The notes beneath the pieces were generated by a model. It was not told where the DNA came from. It did no database searches and saw nothing but the letters and a program-made list of their open reading frames with translations. Below, one piece after another: positions 1-8,377 of a DNA stretch of 64,000 nucleotides. Both the position numbers and the translations under genes were made by a program. Location of the stretch: contig JANQGJ010000096.1 in assembly GCA_028277395.1 (NCBI GenBank), forward strand, positions 25,725-89,724, written 5' to 3'. Positions within the stretch are counted from its first letter, which is position 1. The number at the start of each line of letters is the position of its first letter. The DNA comes from Bacteroidales bacterium. GTDB lineage: Bacteria; Bacteroidota; Bacteroidia; Bacteroidales; F082.

Positions 1-254
1 CCGAATAATTCGTAAGCTCCTTGATTCAACCTCCCGAAATGATGTTGAATATCAAAAATTAAATTCCCATTAGCTGGATTTTCAACCGACTGACCCAGTG
101 ATATTCGGGTTGTTTTAAAAGTAGCATATACATAATCAGTTACCGGTTCTTCATTTTCAAAAAGATCCATCAGGTCATCCTGTGCACTTGAAGGGGAAAC
201 TAATGTTATTATTATTGCGATAATTAGTATTGATCTTATTTTCTTTTTCATCAT
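1..254 (-). CDS. DUF5777-like outer-membrane beta-barrel protein, N-terminal part (runs off the window)
   Basis: The reading frame starts with two adjacent ATG codons (254 and 251) and continues off the left edge, so only about 84 residues are visible. They comprise a signal peptide ending near SPSSAQ, an acidic stretch (DDLMDLFENEEP), then VTDYVYATFKTTRISLGQSV and a FDIQHHFGRLNQGAYELFG segment. This order matches my memory of the Bacteroidota DUF5777 family, predicted outer-membrane barrels often found beside YceI and cytochrome genes. It is the last visible gene of a minus-strand operon, 25 bp after the YceI gene. The function is unknown; the family call comes from the N-terminus only. Confidence 0.7.
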   Translation of the reverse strand, partial: MMKKKIRSILIIAIIITLVSPSSAQDDLMDLFENEEPVTDYVYATFKTTRISLGQSVENPANGNLIFDIQHHFGRLNQGAYELF

Positions 255-279
255 TTGTTTAGAATTATAATAGATTCAA

Positions 280-834
280 TTATTTGGAGAATTTTTTAAG
301 CTTCACATCAACCGTTATTTCAATTTCCTCCGCGATTTTTCCTGTTACTGCACCCGGGATACTGATATCGTAATCTGCCAGCAGGATATTAAATTTGGAA
401 TTGCCATGAATTCCCTCTTTTGAAACTATAAATGTACCTTTATCCTCAATCTTATTTGAAATGCCGTGAATTGTTAACTCGCCCTCAACATCAGCTTCGT
501 ATGTACCGTCTTTGGTTAAAGTAATATCAGACATATTTACCACTTTACCCTTAAAAGTTGCATTCGGAAACTTGTCACTTTCCACATAGTTTTCGTTGAA
601 ATGTTCTTGCATAAGTGCTTTCTCAAAAACAAATGATTTCATCAGTACCTTGAAAACCATATCACCTGTTTCAATGTTCAATGCGGAATTAACCTGTTTG
701 TTATGTGCCTCTATTTTTTCCAGTGGTCCATCGGAATAAAACGAAATATGGCCATTTTTTGTAATGAAATGTTGGCCGTAAAATGGAACTGCACAAATAA
801 TTATTGCAGCAGTTAATAAAGCAACTTTCTTCAT
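280..834 (-). CDS. YceI family protein
   Basis: A secreted protein of 184 aa: signal peptide (MKKVALLTAAIIICAVPFYGQ), then a YceI-type lipocalin-like domain with FITKNGHISFYS at the start, the typical FPNATFKGKV strand in the middle, and a C-terminal ITVDVKLKK strand. YceI proteins bind amphiphilic or isoprenoid molecules in a beta-barrel pocket in the periplasm. I chose the ATG at 834. An upstream ATG at 867 would add 11 residues before the signal peptide and overlap the preceding gene. The gene lies 11 bp downstream of the OB-fold gene in a tight operon. The ligand is unknown. Confidence 0.85.
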   Translation of the reverse strand: MKKVALLTAAIIICAVPFYGQHFITKNGHISFYSDGPLEKIEAHNKQVNSALNIETGDMVFKVLMKSFVFEKALMQEHFNENYVESDKFPNATFKGKVVNMSDITLTKDGTYEADVEGELTIHGISNKIEDKGTFIVSKEGIHGNSKFNILLADYDISIPGAVTGKIAEEIEITVDVKLKKFSK

Positions 835-845
835 TGTAGTATTTT

Positions 846-1283
846 TTAGTTTTTTATAATTGAACATTGTTCCAGTATCACATCGGTTTCATTATATCCT
901 GAACAATATCCTTTTATTGAAATTTCTTTCGATAATATTGAATTACTTACTTCATTACTGTAGGAAGGAAGCATAGTGCATCTAATGCCTTCATCACCAA
1001 ACATTCCGGTACTGAAGGTGAATACAACAACTGTTAATGAATCAGTTTTTTCAATGGAAGACGGACTACCGTAAATCTGAAGTACCTTTCCGGTGTAATT
1101 TAGAGTTTCATTATTGTTTCCATTTGCATAATGATCATAACATTCACTTGCTGATATAATATAATCAGGGGTTGCTTTTTCGATATTCATATGTGGTTTA
1201 TTATAGATGAAAAACCACACATAGATAAGAACTCCAATACCAACAACTGCTGCAAGAACAAATACTTTTATCCAATTTTTCAT
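846..1283 (-). CDS. Membrane-anchored OB-fold (tRNA_anti-like) protein
   Basis: 145 aa. An N-terminal membrane anchor (about residues 5-27) is followed by a domain with ASECYDHYANGNNNETLNYTGKVLQIYG and a later EISIKGYCSGY segment. The pattern 'added to the cell, tolerated by the fold: K/GKVLxVxG ... I.V.G.C.G' is that of the small Bacteroidota OB-fold tRNA_anti-like family. It probably faces the periplasm. It sits 12 bp after the cytochrome lipoprotein gene and 11 bp before yceI, so it is co-transcribed. Its ligand and role are unknown, and nucleic-acid binding should not be assumed from the fold name. Confidence 0.6.
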   Translation of the reverse strand: MKNWIKVFVLAAVVGIGVLIYVWFFIYNKPHMNIEKATPDYIISASECYDHYANGNNNETLNYTGKVLQIYGSPSSIEKTDSLTVVVFTFSTGMFGDEGIRCTMLPSYSNEVSNSILSKEISIKGYCSGYNETDVILEQCSIIKN

Positions 1284-1295
1284 TTCCTTAAGAGT

Positions 1296-1679
1296 TTAAT
1301 TGTCTGGTGAACCAACTGCTACCCAAACTTCTAATTTACTAATTGTACAATCATCCAGTTTATTGCCGTTTTTTGGCATTGGCGACCACCCTGGTTCATG
1401 TTTAATTGTCCCAAGCAAACTACCATTTTGTGAAGCTGCCAGTATTTCTGAATAATTTGATAAACTAACATTCCCGGATGGTGCAGAACCACTATGGCAG
1501 GCGATGCAATTAGCATCTATTACCGGAAAGATATCAGTGGCATATGAAATGTTTGTAGTATCGCAGTCAGGAGACTGGGGATATAGTTCTTCAACATTGT
1601 CATAATAACATGAACTTAATAAGGCAATTGCAGCTATTCCTGTAATCAAGGTAGCTTTTCTAATTATCAGGTGTACCAT
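1296..1679 (-). CDS. c-type cytochrome-like lipoprotein
   Basis: 127 aa. The signal peptide ends in the lipobox LLSSC, followed by DTTNISYATDIFPVIDANCIACH. The CIACH heme c motif is canonical CxxCH, and the late MPKNG segment could supply the axial Met. This resembles the cytochrome domains of Planctomycete-type lipoproteins in Bacteroidota, which have the phrase 'I(F/Y)PxxxxNCxxCH'. It is probably a periplasm- or surface-exposed electron carrier. Its first 20 bases overlap the end of the upstream paralogue at 1660-1914, which implies translational coupling. The electron partner is unknown. Confidence 0.75.
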   Translation of the reverse strand: MVHLIIRKATLITGIAAIALLSSCYYDNVEELYPQSPDCDTTNISYATDIFPVIDANCIACHSGSAPSGNVSLSNYSEILAASQNGSLLGTIKHEPGWSPMPKNGNKLDDCTISKLEVWVAVGSPDN

Positions 1680-1914
1680 TTTCTATCCAAATTTTTATTT
1701 TTGATATTTTACAATCGTCGAGTTTGTCACCATTTTTAGGCATGTGACTATAGTTTACATCATGTGTAACAACTCCTGATAGTAAACCATTATTTGCCAC
1801 ATCTGCTATACTGTTATAATCTTCTAAAACTAGATCAGGTTCGTGCTTATATCCGTTGAAAATCAAAACCAAAACAAGAAAAACAGGAGCTAATAAATAT
1901 CTATTTGTTTTCAT
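1660..1914 (-). CDS. Shortened paralogue of the adjacent cytochrome lipoprotein, heme motif lost
   Basis: 84 aa. A hydrophobic signal or anchor (about 6-20) is followed by a region clearly related to the C-terminal half of the next gene: both contain NG.L.G...H, MPKNG(D/N)KLDDC, ISK and end in G(T/S)PDN. The paralogue lacks the CxxCH segment and the lipobox Cys, so it cannot bind heme c in the usual way. It is either a decaying tandem duplicate or a small soluble partner. The reading frame is open and overlaps the next gene by 20 bp, so it is probably still translated. A TATATTTG -7 box lies at 1932-1939. Confidence 0.6.
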   Translation of the reverse strand: MKTNRYLLAPVFLVLVLIFNGYKHEPDLVLEDYNSIADVANNGLLSGVVTHDVNYSHMPKNGDKLDDCKISKIKIWIENGTPDN

Positions 1915-1931
1915 AAAATTAATTAGTTATT

Positions 1932-1939
1932 CAAATATA
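1932..1939 (-). promoter_or_regulatory. Predicted -7 box TATATTTG for the cytochrome/YceI operon
   Basis: TATATTTG on the minus strand, 17 bp upstream of the ATG at 1914, matches the Bacteroidota -7 consensus TAnnTTTG. No convincing -33 TTTG was found. Confidence 0.45.
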
Positions 1940-2078
1940 TCCAATAAGACATACATAATAATCTGAATATTATGCCATTAACAAATTGTTAACAGAATTC
2001 CATAAGCAATACGGTGATGGAATGAAAGGTGAATTTAGTTTGTCTAACAAGTAGTTTAAACAATTAAATCTTTAAAAA

Positions 2079-3422
2079 ATGAAAAAAACATCAGTAATTA
2101 TTATGGCTTTGTTTCTGGCAGTTTTTGGTTATTCGCAAAATGAAAACAGGCAGAAAACCAGAAGTGAAGTAAAGGAATATATAACAGAATCAGTGTTCCC
2201 ACTTATAGAACAGCAACAAGAAAAATACCTGAATGAATTGTCTGAAGATGAAAAATCAAAACTTGCGGAAATAAAGGGAACGATAGGATCGAGATACAGT
2301 GATGGAGGTTCCAATAACCGTCGTGATGGTAAACGTGGTAAAGGAAGAAGCAGAAATTCGCCGGAAAGAACCGAAATACAGAATGAAATAAAAAGTATAA
2401 CCGATGCCCATCCTGCTTTAAATGACTCATATACAGAATTCATTGAGTCCCATAAGCAAAAATGGATATCGGATATCAAATTAATTCATGAAAAAAATGA
2501 TGTTGATCCTGTTCAAAACAGATCCGGTGAACCCGGATATGAAAAGTTTATTGATAGAATATCAAATCCTGACTGGCTGCTACTGTTTGATGCCGATAAT
2601 CCTGGAATGGAAGATTTACGATCTATGAGATATAGAAATGGTATACGAAAAGGATATCCTGGTGGTTCAATTATTAATTCTGAGCAAAGGGCTGAGATGA
2701 AGTCATATGCATTAGAGAATATTATTCCCGTAATTAAGGAGGAACGTGAGGATTTTGATAAGCAACTTACAGATGATGAAAGAGCTATAATTGAGGAAGC
2801 ACGTACAAAAATAAAAGCCAGAAAAGAAATATTCAGGCAATGTTATGCAAGCGAAGATTATATTCCCGGGCAAAGGGTTAAAGATCCTAAGTTTGATAAC
2901 ATGCGTGAAGATATGCGTAACAGTATGGAGAAAGTCAGGGATATTTCAATTTCACATGAATCGGAAATAGATGAACACCTTTTAGTAATAAGTGATTATA
3001 AAGAACAATGGAGAAACGACTTAATGGCAATTACAGAGAAGTATTCCAATACTCCTTTGGAAACCAGGAAAGCCATGCGTAAAGTAATGAGAAGATTTAA
3101 TACACCTGTTGGTTTTGTTCTGTTTAACCATGAGCTTGATGAAAATGATATTTACAACATGAATGAGAATATTAGTGTTTTGATATATCCAAATCCGGTA
3201 ATAAAAAATGCCACAATAGCAGTTTTGGGAGCTAATGGAATGAAAACAAAGGTTTCTTTATTTTCAAAGGATGGTGAACAATTAAAAGTTCTTTACAATA
3301 AAATGAATAACAGCGACAGGCTTGAGCTGGAATTTAATGCTAATGATATGAGCGGAAATGTTTACCTTGTAAAAATAATTGCCGGTGAGTCTGTCATAAC
3401 CAGAAAGATCATAGTTAAATAA
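2079..3422 (+). CDS. Secreted protein with two tandem helical domains and a T9SS sorting tail
   Basis: 447 aa. Signal peptide at 1-19 (ending FGYSQ). Two related alpha-helical charged domains follow, about 29-190 and 207-360. Each opens with a similar motif: VKEYITESVFPLIEQQQE then LSEDEKSKLAEIK in the first, MKSYALENIIPVIKEERE then LTDDERAIIEEARTKIK in the second. The C-terminus (about 363-447) is a type A T9SS sorting domain (VLIYPNPV ... GNVYLVKIIAGESVITRKIIVK). It is therefore exported through the outer membrane and anchored or released by T9SS. The LxxDE helices faintly recall CpxP/Spy-like LTxxQ repeats, but I do not assign that family. It stands alone between divergent and convergent neighbours. 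Confidence 0.7.
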   Translation: MKKTSVIIMALFLAVFGYSQNENRQKTRSEVKEYITESVFPLIEQQQEKYLNELSEDEKSKLAEIKGTIGSRYSDGGSNNRRDGKRGKGRSRNSPERTEIQNEIKSITDAHPALNDSYTEFIESHKQKWISDIKLIHEKNDVDPVQNRSGEPGYEKFIDRISNPDWLLLFDADNPGMEDLRSMRYRNGIRKGYPGGSIINSEQRAEMKSYALENIIPVIKEEREDFDKQLTDDERAIIEEARTKIKARKEIFRQCYASEDYIPGQRVKDPKFDNMREDMRNSMEKVRDISISHESEIDEHLLVISDYKEQWRNDLMAITEKYSNTPLETRKAMRKVMRRFNTPVGFVLFNHELDENDIYNMNENISVLIYPNPVIKNATIAVLGANGMKTKVSLFSKDGEQLKVLYNKMNNSDRLELEFNANDMSGNVYLVKIIAGESVITRKIIVK

Positions 3423-3462
3423 TTAATCGGGAACAGAACCAGATTACTGATTAAGATCAGGC

Positions 3463-3861
3463 TTACATCTTATCCCAGAGGTATTCCAGAGCTTTGGCTC
3501 TGGGACCACACTCCTCTGATACTGCAATTATTGCAAGCTTATTTGATTCTTTAATAAGTAAGTACTCTCCCTGAAAATTGCAATCTGTATCTGAGGTAAT
3601 TACCATAACATTTTCAACAAGAGAGAATTCAGCATGAGAATCAGTATGTCCGGGAACAGAATCCAATAATATCCAATCGTATGTATTGTTATTATTGAAG
3701 CGAAGTTCAACATTGTATTGTTGTCCCTGATCATCAGTCTGCAGTACAGTCCATGAACCATAAATATCCGGTACCGGACCTGAATCGCCATCTTTAGTAC
3801 ATGAGCCGAAAAACAAAAAAATAACAAAAATTGTTACCAGCGATAATTGACTAAACTTCAT
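3463..3861 (-). CDS. Lipocalin-like lipoprotein
   Basis: 132 aa. Signal peptide with lipobox FFGSC at about 17-21, then DIYGSWTVLQTDD, ELRFNNNNTYDWILLDS and alternating strands. This is the layout of the small Bacteroidota lipocalin-like lipoproteins (G.W....F..dGt). It probably sits on a periplasmic or surface face of the envelope. It ends 40 bp from the convergent gene at 2079-3422 and lies just downstream of the isoaspartyl peptidase gene. The ligand is not predictable. Confidence 0.6.
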   Translation of the reverse strand: MKFSQLSLVTIFVIFLFFGSCTKDGDSGPVPDIYGSWTVLQTDDQGQQYNVELRFNNNNTYDWILLDSVPGHTDSHAEFSLVENVMVITSDTDCNFQGEYLLIKESNKLAIIAVSEECGPRAKALEYLWDKM

Positions 3862-3893
3862 AAGATATTTTGTGTTAAAACCATAATAAATTC

Positions 3894-4895
3894 TTAATGA
3901 TCAATGGAGCTAAGTTGTTGATTTCCAAATATTAATACTTCCTTAACCCCGTCAGATGTAATAACTCCTCTATACATGCCGGCTGTATTAAATGTCATTG
4001 TATAATTCCCCTGAGAATCAACACCAATAATTCCGCCTTCACCTCCAATATTTTTGAGTTTCTCTAAAATAACCTTTTCAGATGCATCTTTGAGTGAAAT
4101 ACCTTTGTACTTCATCAATGCCGAAATATCATGAGCTACAACATTTCTTATAAAAAACTCGCCATGTCCCGTGGCAGAAATTGCACAGGTTTCATTGTCA
4201 GCAAATGTTCCTGCACCTATAACCGGTGAATCACCAATCCGTCCTTTCATTTTGTAAGTCATACCTCCGGTAGAAGTACCTGCAGCAATATTTCCATATT
4301 TATCAAGAGCAACAGCACCAACAGTACCATGTTTTTCTGATGATTTATTTCGTGTTTTCAGGTATGATTTCCATCTTCGATCAGTAAAGAAGTATGAACT
4401 GTCTGCAATGTCCAATCCAACTTCTTTAGCAAATTTGTCCGCCCCGTTTCCGCACAACATCACATGATTTGATTGTTCCATAACTGCTCTGGCAGCAAGT
4501 ATTGGGTTCACTACCGTATGAACCCCAGCCACAGCGCCGGCATTACCAGTTTTACCACTCATTATGGAAGCATCCATTTCTACAATACCCTCTTCATTAA
4601 AAACAGATCCTTTACCAGCGTTAAAAAGAGGTGAGTTCTCCATTATCATTATAGAAGCTGTAATTGCATCTATACTGGACCCACCATCTTTGAGAATCTT
4701 TTCACCTGCCAGCAAAGCTTCACTAAGTTTATCCAGATATTTCTTCTCTGTTTCGGTTGATAAATTCTTCTTTAGAATTGTACCTGCACCTCCATGAATT
4801 ACCAATACATATTCAGCTTCTGAACCTTTTTTTTGTTCGTAATTATTGCATGAGAATAAAACGAGTGAAATAAGAAAAACGGTAATGTATTTCAT
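3894..4895 (-). CDS. iaaA: Isoaspartyl peptidase / L-asparaginase (Ntn hydrolase)
   Basis: 333 aa with a lipoprotein signal (LVLFSC, Cys at 16), then the family hallmarks VIHGGAG (32-38), GSSIDAI, FNAGKGSVFNEEG, and the autocleavage site HG-TVGAVALD, which puts the nucleophile at Thr191. A GTSTGGM loop and ATGHGEFF follow. The precursor is cleaved before Thr191 into alpha and beta subunits that hydrolyse beta-aspartyl dipeptides and L-asparagine. The lipobox implies a membrane-tethered periplasmic enzyme rather than the cytosolic E. coli form. It lies 10 bp after the TauE/SafE gene, probably in the same transcript. Confidence 0.9.
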   Translation of the reverse strand: MKYITVFLISLVLFSCNNYEQKKGSEAEYVLVIHGGAGTILKKNLSTETEKKYLDKLSEALLAGEKILKDGGSSIDAITASIMIMENSPLFNAGKGSVFNEEGIVEMDASIMSGKTGNAGAVAGVHTVVNPILAARAVMEQSNHVMLCGNGADKFAKEVGLDIADSSYFFTDRRWKSYLKTRNKSSEKHGTVGAVALDKYGNIAAGTSTGGMTYKMKGRIGDSPVIGAGTFADNETCAISATGHGEFFIRNVVAHDISALMKYKGISLKDASEKVILEKLKNIGGEGGIIGVDSQGNYTMTFNTAGMYRGVITSDGVKEVLIFGNQQLSSIDH

Positions 4896-4905
4896 TATAA
4901 AAGTG

Positions 4906-5688
4906 TTAAGTGGTTACTAGTCTGGAAATTACGCTTTTAATATCAATAAGTCCAAACATATCTGCTGATGTTATCAGGATAACAATAACGATTACCCATT
5001 TTACGAAAACAACTCCTTTGGAAACAGCCAGACGGGATGCTATCAATGCACCAACTACGGCTCCAATTGCTAAAATAAACCCATATTTCCAGTTAACCTG
5101 ATTATAATACAGAAATACAAGCAATGTAAAAGGAGCATATGCAAGAACTACAAAAACTTTAATGGCATTAGCTTTTACCAGATCAAAACCAGCCAATCCC
5201 ACAATTCCGGCAAGCAGAAAATATCCTACGCCCATGTGAATAAATCCTCCATAAACTCCAATTAAAAAGAACACAAGGTATGTTGACCATGTTAAAGGTT
5301 TTTCAGCGATATTAGGTCTTCCGTAAATAAACTTTTGAGGTTTATAGAGTATGAATACCAACATGATCAGCATAATTACCCCGATCGCTTTCTCAAAAAC
5401 ATCTTCCCTGATATCCACAGCAAACCAGGCTCCTAACAAAGATCCCAATACGGCAGGAATAGATAATAATATCGCTTTTTTAGTTTCAAGAACATTCTGT
5501 TGCCTAAAACTGGTTGTGGCAGTAAGGGTTTGAATTGTTATTGCAATTCTGTTCGTTCCGTTTGCCAGTGGTGCAGGTAGTCCTAACATCATTAGCACTG
5601 AAAGTGAAATAATACTCCCTCCCCCGGCGAGGGTGTTAATGAAACCAACCAGCAATCCTGCGGAGATAAGTGCAATTATTTCAACCAA
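4906..5688 (-). CDS. TauE/SafE family membrane permease
   Basis: 260 aa, almost entirely hydrophobic with about seven or eight membrane segments arranged as two TauE/SafE repeats. The first repeat opens with GFINTLAGGGSIISL and LGLPAPLANGTNR; the second has GGFIHMGVGYFLLAGIVGL and a KANAIK motif. The family exports or imports sulfite, sulfoacetate and other small organic anions. The substrate cannot be read from the sequence. It is located between thiL (19 bp upstream) and the isoaspartyl peptidase gene, all on the minus strand. Confidence 0.88.
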   Translation of the reverse strand: MVEIIALISAGLLVGFINTLAGGGSIISLSVLMMLGLPAPLANGTNRIAITIQTLTATTSFRQQNVLETKKAILLSIPAVLGSLLGAWFAVDIREDVFEKAIGVIMLIMLVFILYKPQKFIYGRPNIAEKPLTWSTYLVFFLIGVYGGFIHMGVGYFLLAGIVGLAGFDLVKANAIKVFVVLAYAPFTLLVFLYYNQVNWKYGFILAIGAVVGALIASRLAVSKGVVFVKWVIVIVILITSADMFGLIDIKSVISRLVTT

Positions 5689-5707
5689 AATGGTAGTTCT
5701 TTAATGA

Positions 5708-6760
5708 TTAATCTTTTCTTTTAAGAGCATCCCATCCCTGGGCTTTAAGTTCTACTGATGTGTTATCAGATGTTATTAATCTTTCACCTTCAGTCGGATC
5801 TGTCATATAACCAATAACCGAAACACCATCAATTTTTTTAACTTTCTCATAATCATTCTGGCTGATGGTAAAGAGTAGTTCATAGTCTTCACCACCATTT
5901 AGAGCTGCAACAGTTGGAACGATGTTAAACTCTTTTGCCGTATCGAATGTACTCTGATCTATAGGTATTTTTTCCTCAGAAAGCACACAGCCTGTATCAG
6001 ACTCTTTGCAAAGATGTTTCAAATCGGAAGCCAGTCCGTCACTAACATCGATCATGGATGTTGGGACTATATTTTCTTTGGCAAGGAGATCTACAACAGT
6101 AGTTCTTGCTTCCGGTTTCAACTGACGTTGCAAAATATAATCATGATCTGAAAGGTCGGGCTGTACATTTGGATCTGCCTGAAATGCTTTTTTTTCTCTT
6201 TCCAGAATAAGCAATCCCATATAGGCACCTCCAAGGTCTCCAGAAACACAAATTAAGTCATTTGGATTAGCTCCGTTTCTGTAAACTATTTTATCCTTAT
6301 CAACTTCTCCGATAACTGTTGCAGAAATTACCAGTCCTGATGCACTTGAAGTTGTATCACCACCAATCAGATCAACACCATATACTTCACAAGCTGTCTT
6401 AATTCCTCCATATATTTCCTCAATTGCCTCAACGGAATATCGGGCTCCTACTCCTAGTCCGATTAATAGTTGCTTTGGCTTACCGTTCATTGCTGCAATA
6501 TCTGAAAAGTTTACGACAGCAGTTTTATAGCCAAGGTGTCTGAGTGGTGAATAAACAACATCAAAATGAACTCCTTCGAGCAGCAGGTCCTTGGAGATTA
6601 CTGTTAATTTATCTTTATCCGGCTTAATTACGGCAGCATCATCTCCAATGCCTTTCAAAGTGGAGCTGTTTTTAATCATTATGTTAGATGCCAACTTATC
6701 GATTAAGCCAAACTCTCCTAAACTTGAAACAGGAGTTAATTTGGAATTAGATTCGTCCAT
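5708..6760 (-). CDS. thiL: Thiamine-monophosphate kinase
   Basis: 350 aa. ThiL phosphorylates thiamine monophosphate to the active cofactor thiamine diphosphate using ATP. Visible are the N-terminal LGEFGLIDKL, the metal/ATP-binding GIGDDAAVI (37-45), SKDLLLEGVHFD, GGDTTSS, ISATVIGEV, and a C-terminal SMIDVSDGLASDLKHLC plus GGEDYELLFT. This is the standard AIR-synthase-like two-domain ThiL. I use the ATG at 6760, because the longer frame to 6790 would run through the -7 box at 6777-6784. No other thiamine genes are nearby. Confidence 0.93.
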   Translation of the reverse strand: MDESNSKLTPVSSLGEFGLIDKLASNIMIKNSSTLKGIGDDAAVIKPDKDKLTVISKDLLLEGVHFDVVYSPLRHLGYKTAVVNFSDIAAMNGKPKQLLIGLGVGARYSVEAIEEIYGGIKTACEVYGVDLIGGDTTSSASGLVISATVIGEVDKDKIVYRNGANPNDLICVSGDLGGAYMGLLILEREKKAFQADPNVQPDLSDHDYILQRQLKPEARTTVVDLLAKENIVPTSMIDVSDGLASDLKHLCKESDTGCVLSEEKIPIDQSTFDTAKEFNIVPTVAALNGGEDYELLFTISQNDYEKVKKIDGVSVIGYMTDPTEGERLITSDNTSVELKAQGWDALKRKD

Positions 6761-6776
6761 GAATATCAATTTTTTG

Positions 6777-6784
6777 CAAAAGTA
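6777..6784 (-). promoter_or_regulatory. Predicted -7 box TACTTTTG for thiL
   Basis: TACTTTTG on the minus strand, 16 bp upstream of the ATG at 6760, fits TAnnTTTG. It excludes the upstream in-frame ATG at 6790 as the start. Confidence 0.5.
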
Positions 6785-6888
6785 CTTCAATTTTATTAAC
6801 CTAAAAATATCGAATTAGTATGCTTTGTTATGTGAAAAATTTATAGTTTCACACCCACTATTGGAAAAGAAATTATAAAGAAAAGGAT

Positions 6889-8247
6889 ATGATTGATTTA
6901 AAATTTGATTACTCCAATGCACTGGATACGATTAAACAGGAGGATGTAATTGATTTTCAGAAAAAAATAAACCAGCATTACAAGTCGTTGTTGGACAAAA
7001 CAGGCAAAGGGAACGATTTTTTGGGTTGGATAAATTTACCTTCGGAGATTGATGAGCAGTTAATTACCAAAATAGAAGATATTGCAGAAGAAATACAGAT
7101 AAAGTCAAAAATATTTGTTGTTATTGGAATTGGCGGTTCATATTTGGGTGCAAGGGCAGTTATTGAAGCTTTGTCGAATTCATTTTCACATCTGGCAAAG
7201 AATAATAATAGTCCGGTAATTCTATATGCAGGACAGAATATTAGTGAGGATTATACAAGTGAGTTATTAAAGATACTTGATGATTATGATTATTCATTAA
7301 CAGTAATTTCAAAATCCGGAACAACAACAGAACCGGCCATTGCTTTTCGAATACTTAAAAACCACCTTGAAAATAAGTACGGAAAACTTGATGCCAGGGA
7401 TAGAATTATTGCAATTACCGACAAGGAGAAAGGAGCATTAAAACAGCTTGCTGAAGATGAGGGATACAGGACCTTTATTGTACCAGATGATGTTGGAGGA
7501 AGATATTCCGTTCTAACACCGGTAGGTCTTTTACCTATTGCTGTAGCAGGATTCAATATACGGGAGTTGATTGCAGGAGCAGTTAAAATGAAGAAGCATA
7601 TTGAGTCAACAACATATATTAGTGATAACCCCGTTTCTGCCTATGCTGCTACCAGAAATGCATTGTATAATGCAGGTAAAACAACAGAAATTACGGTAAA
7701 TTATGAGCCAAAGCTTTATTATATTACCGAATGGTGGAAGCAACTGTATGGTGAAAGCGAGGGAAAGGAAAATAAAGGAATTTTCCCTGCAGGTGTTGGG
7801 TTTACAACAGATTTACATTCAATGGGTCAATATATTCAGGAAGGTCTTAGGAATATTTTTGAAACCGTGATTTCCATTGAAAAACCAAACAATAAACTTG
7901 TTGTGCCATCTGATGAAAAGAATCTTGACGGTTTGAATTATATTGCCGGTAAACCTCTTCATGAGGTAAATCATATGGCTGAAACAGGTACAACTCTTGC
8001 ACATATTGACGGTGGTGTTCCTAATTTAAGAATCTCTTTACCAGTGATTTCAGAAAACACATTAGGTCAACTTATTTATTTTTATGAAATGGCTTGTGGA
8101 TTGAGCGGATATATACTTGAGGTAAATCCGTTTGATCAGCCCGGTGTTGAAGCATATAAAAGGAATATGTTTGCTCTGTTGGGTAAGCAGGGATTTGAAA
8201 AAGAAACAGAAACAATTTATTCAAGATTGTCAATCGACAGAAAATAG
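6889..8247 (+). CDS. pgi: Glucose-6-phosphate isomerase
   Basis: 452 aa, the short bacterial PGI type. It interconverts glucose-6-phosphate and fructose-6-phosphate in glycolysis and gluconeogenesis. Signatures seen: VIGIGGSYLGARAVIEAL (about 81-98), ISKSGTTTEPAIAFR (about 140-154), GGRYSVLTPVGLLP, ENKGIFPAGVGFTTDLHSMGQ with the catalytic loop His, and VEAYKRNMFALLGK near the C-terminus. It is transcribed divergently from thiL from a 128-bp gap and is not in an operon with a sugar gene here. Confidence 0.95.
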   Translation: MIDLKFDYSNALDTIKQEDVIDFQKKINQHYKSLLDKTGKGNDFLGWINLPSEIDEQLITKIEDIAEEIQIKSKIFVVIGIGGSYLGARAVIEALSNSFSHLAKNNNSPVILYAGQNISEDYTSELLKILDDYDYSLTVISKSGTTTEPAIAFRILKNHLENKYGKLDARDRIIAITDKEKGALKQLAEDEGYRTFIVPDDVGGRYSVLTPVGLLPIAVAGFNIRELIAGAVKMKKHIESTTYISDNPVSAYAATRNALYNAGKTTEITVNYEPKLYYITEWWKQLYGESEGKENKGIFPAGVGFTTDLHSMGQYIQEGLRNIFETVISIEKPNNKLVVPSDEKNLDGLNYIAGKPLHEVNHMAETGTTLAHIDGGVPNLRISLPVISENTLGQLIYFYEMACGLSGYILEVNPFDQPGVEAYKRNMFALLGKQGFEKETETIYSRLSIDRK

Positions 8248-8341
8248 AGTAACCTGTAATGTAATAGATGAATTCGGTTTATATTGCAAGCCTGGTTAAT
8301 AAGGGCTTTATTATCAAACAATTTGGCATTGGAATTATTAT

Positions 8342-8349
8342 TATCTTTG
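8342..8349 (+). promoter_or_regulatory. Predicted -7 box TATCTTTG for ahcY
   Basis: TATCTTTG followed by CAG, 28 bp upstream of the ATG at 8378, is a strong TAnnTTTG match. A TTTG lies at 8322-8325, but the 16-bp spacing is shorter than usual. Confidence 0.6.
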
Positions 8350-8377
8350 CAGCCCTAAAAAATAAAATTATAAAATT

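Noticed and set aside
8248..8377. SAM/SAH riboswitch upstream of ahcY
   Set aside because: The -7 box at 8342 leaves a leader of fewer than 30 bases, too short for a riboswitch.
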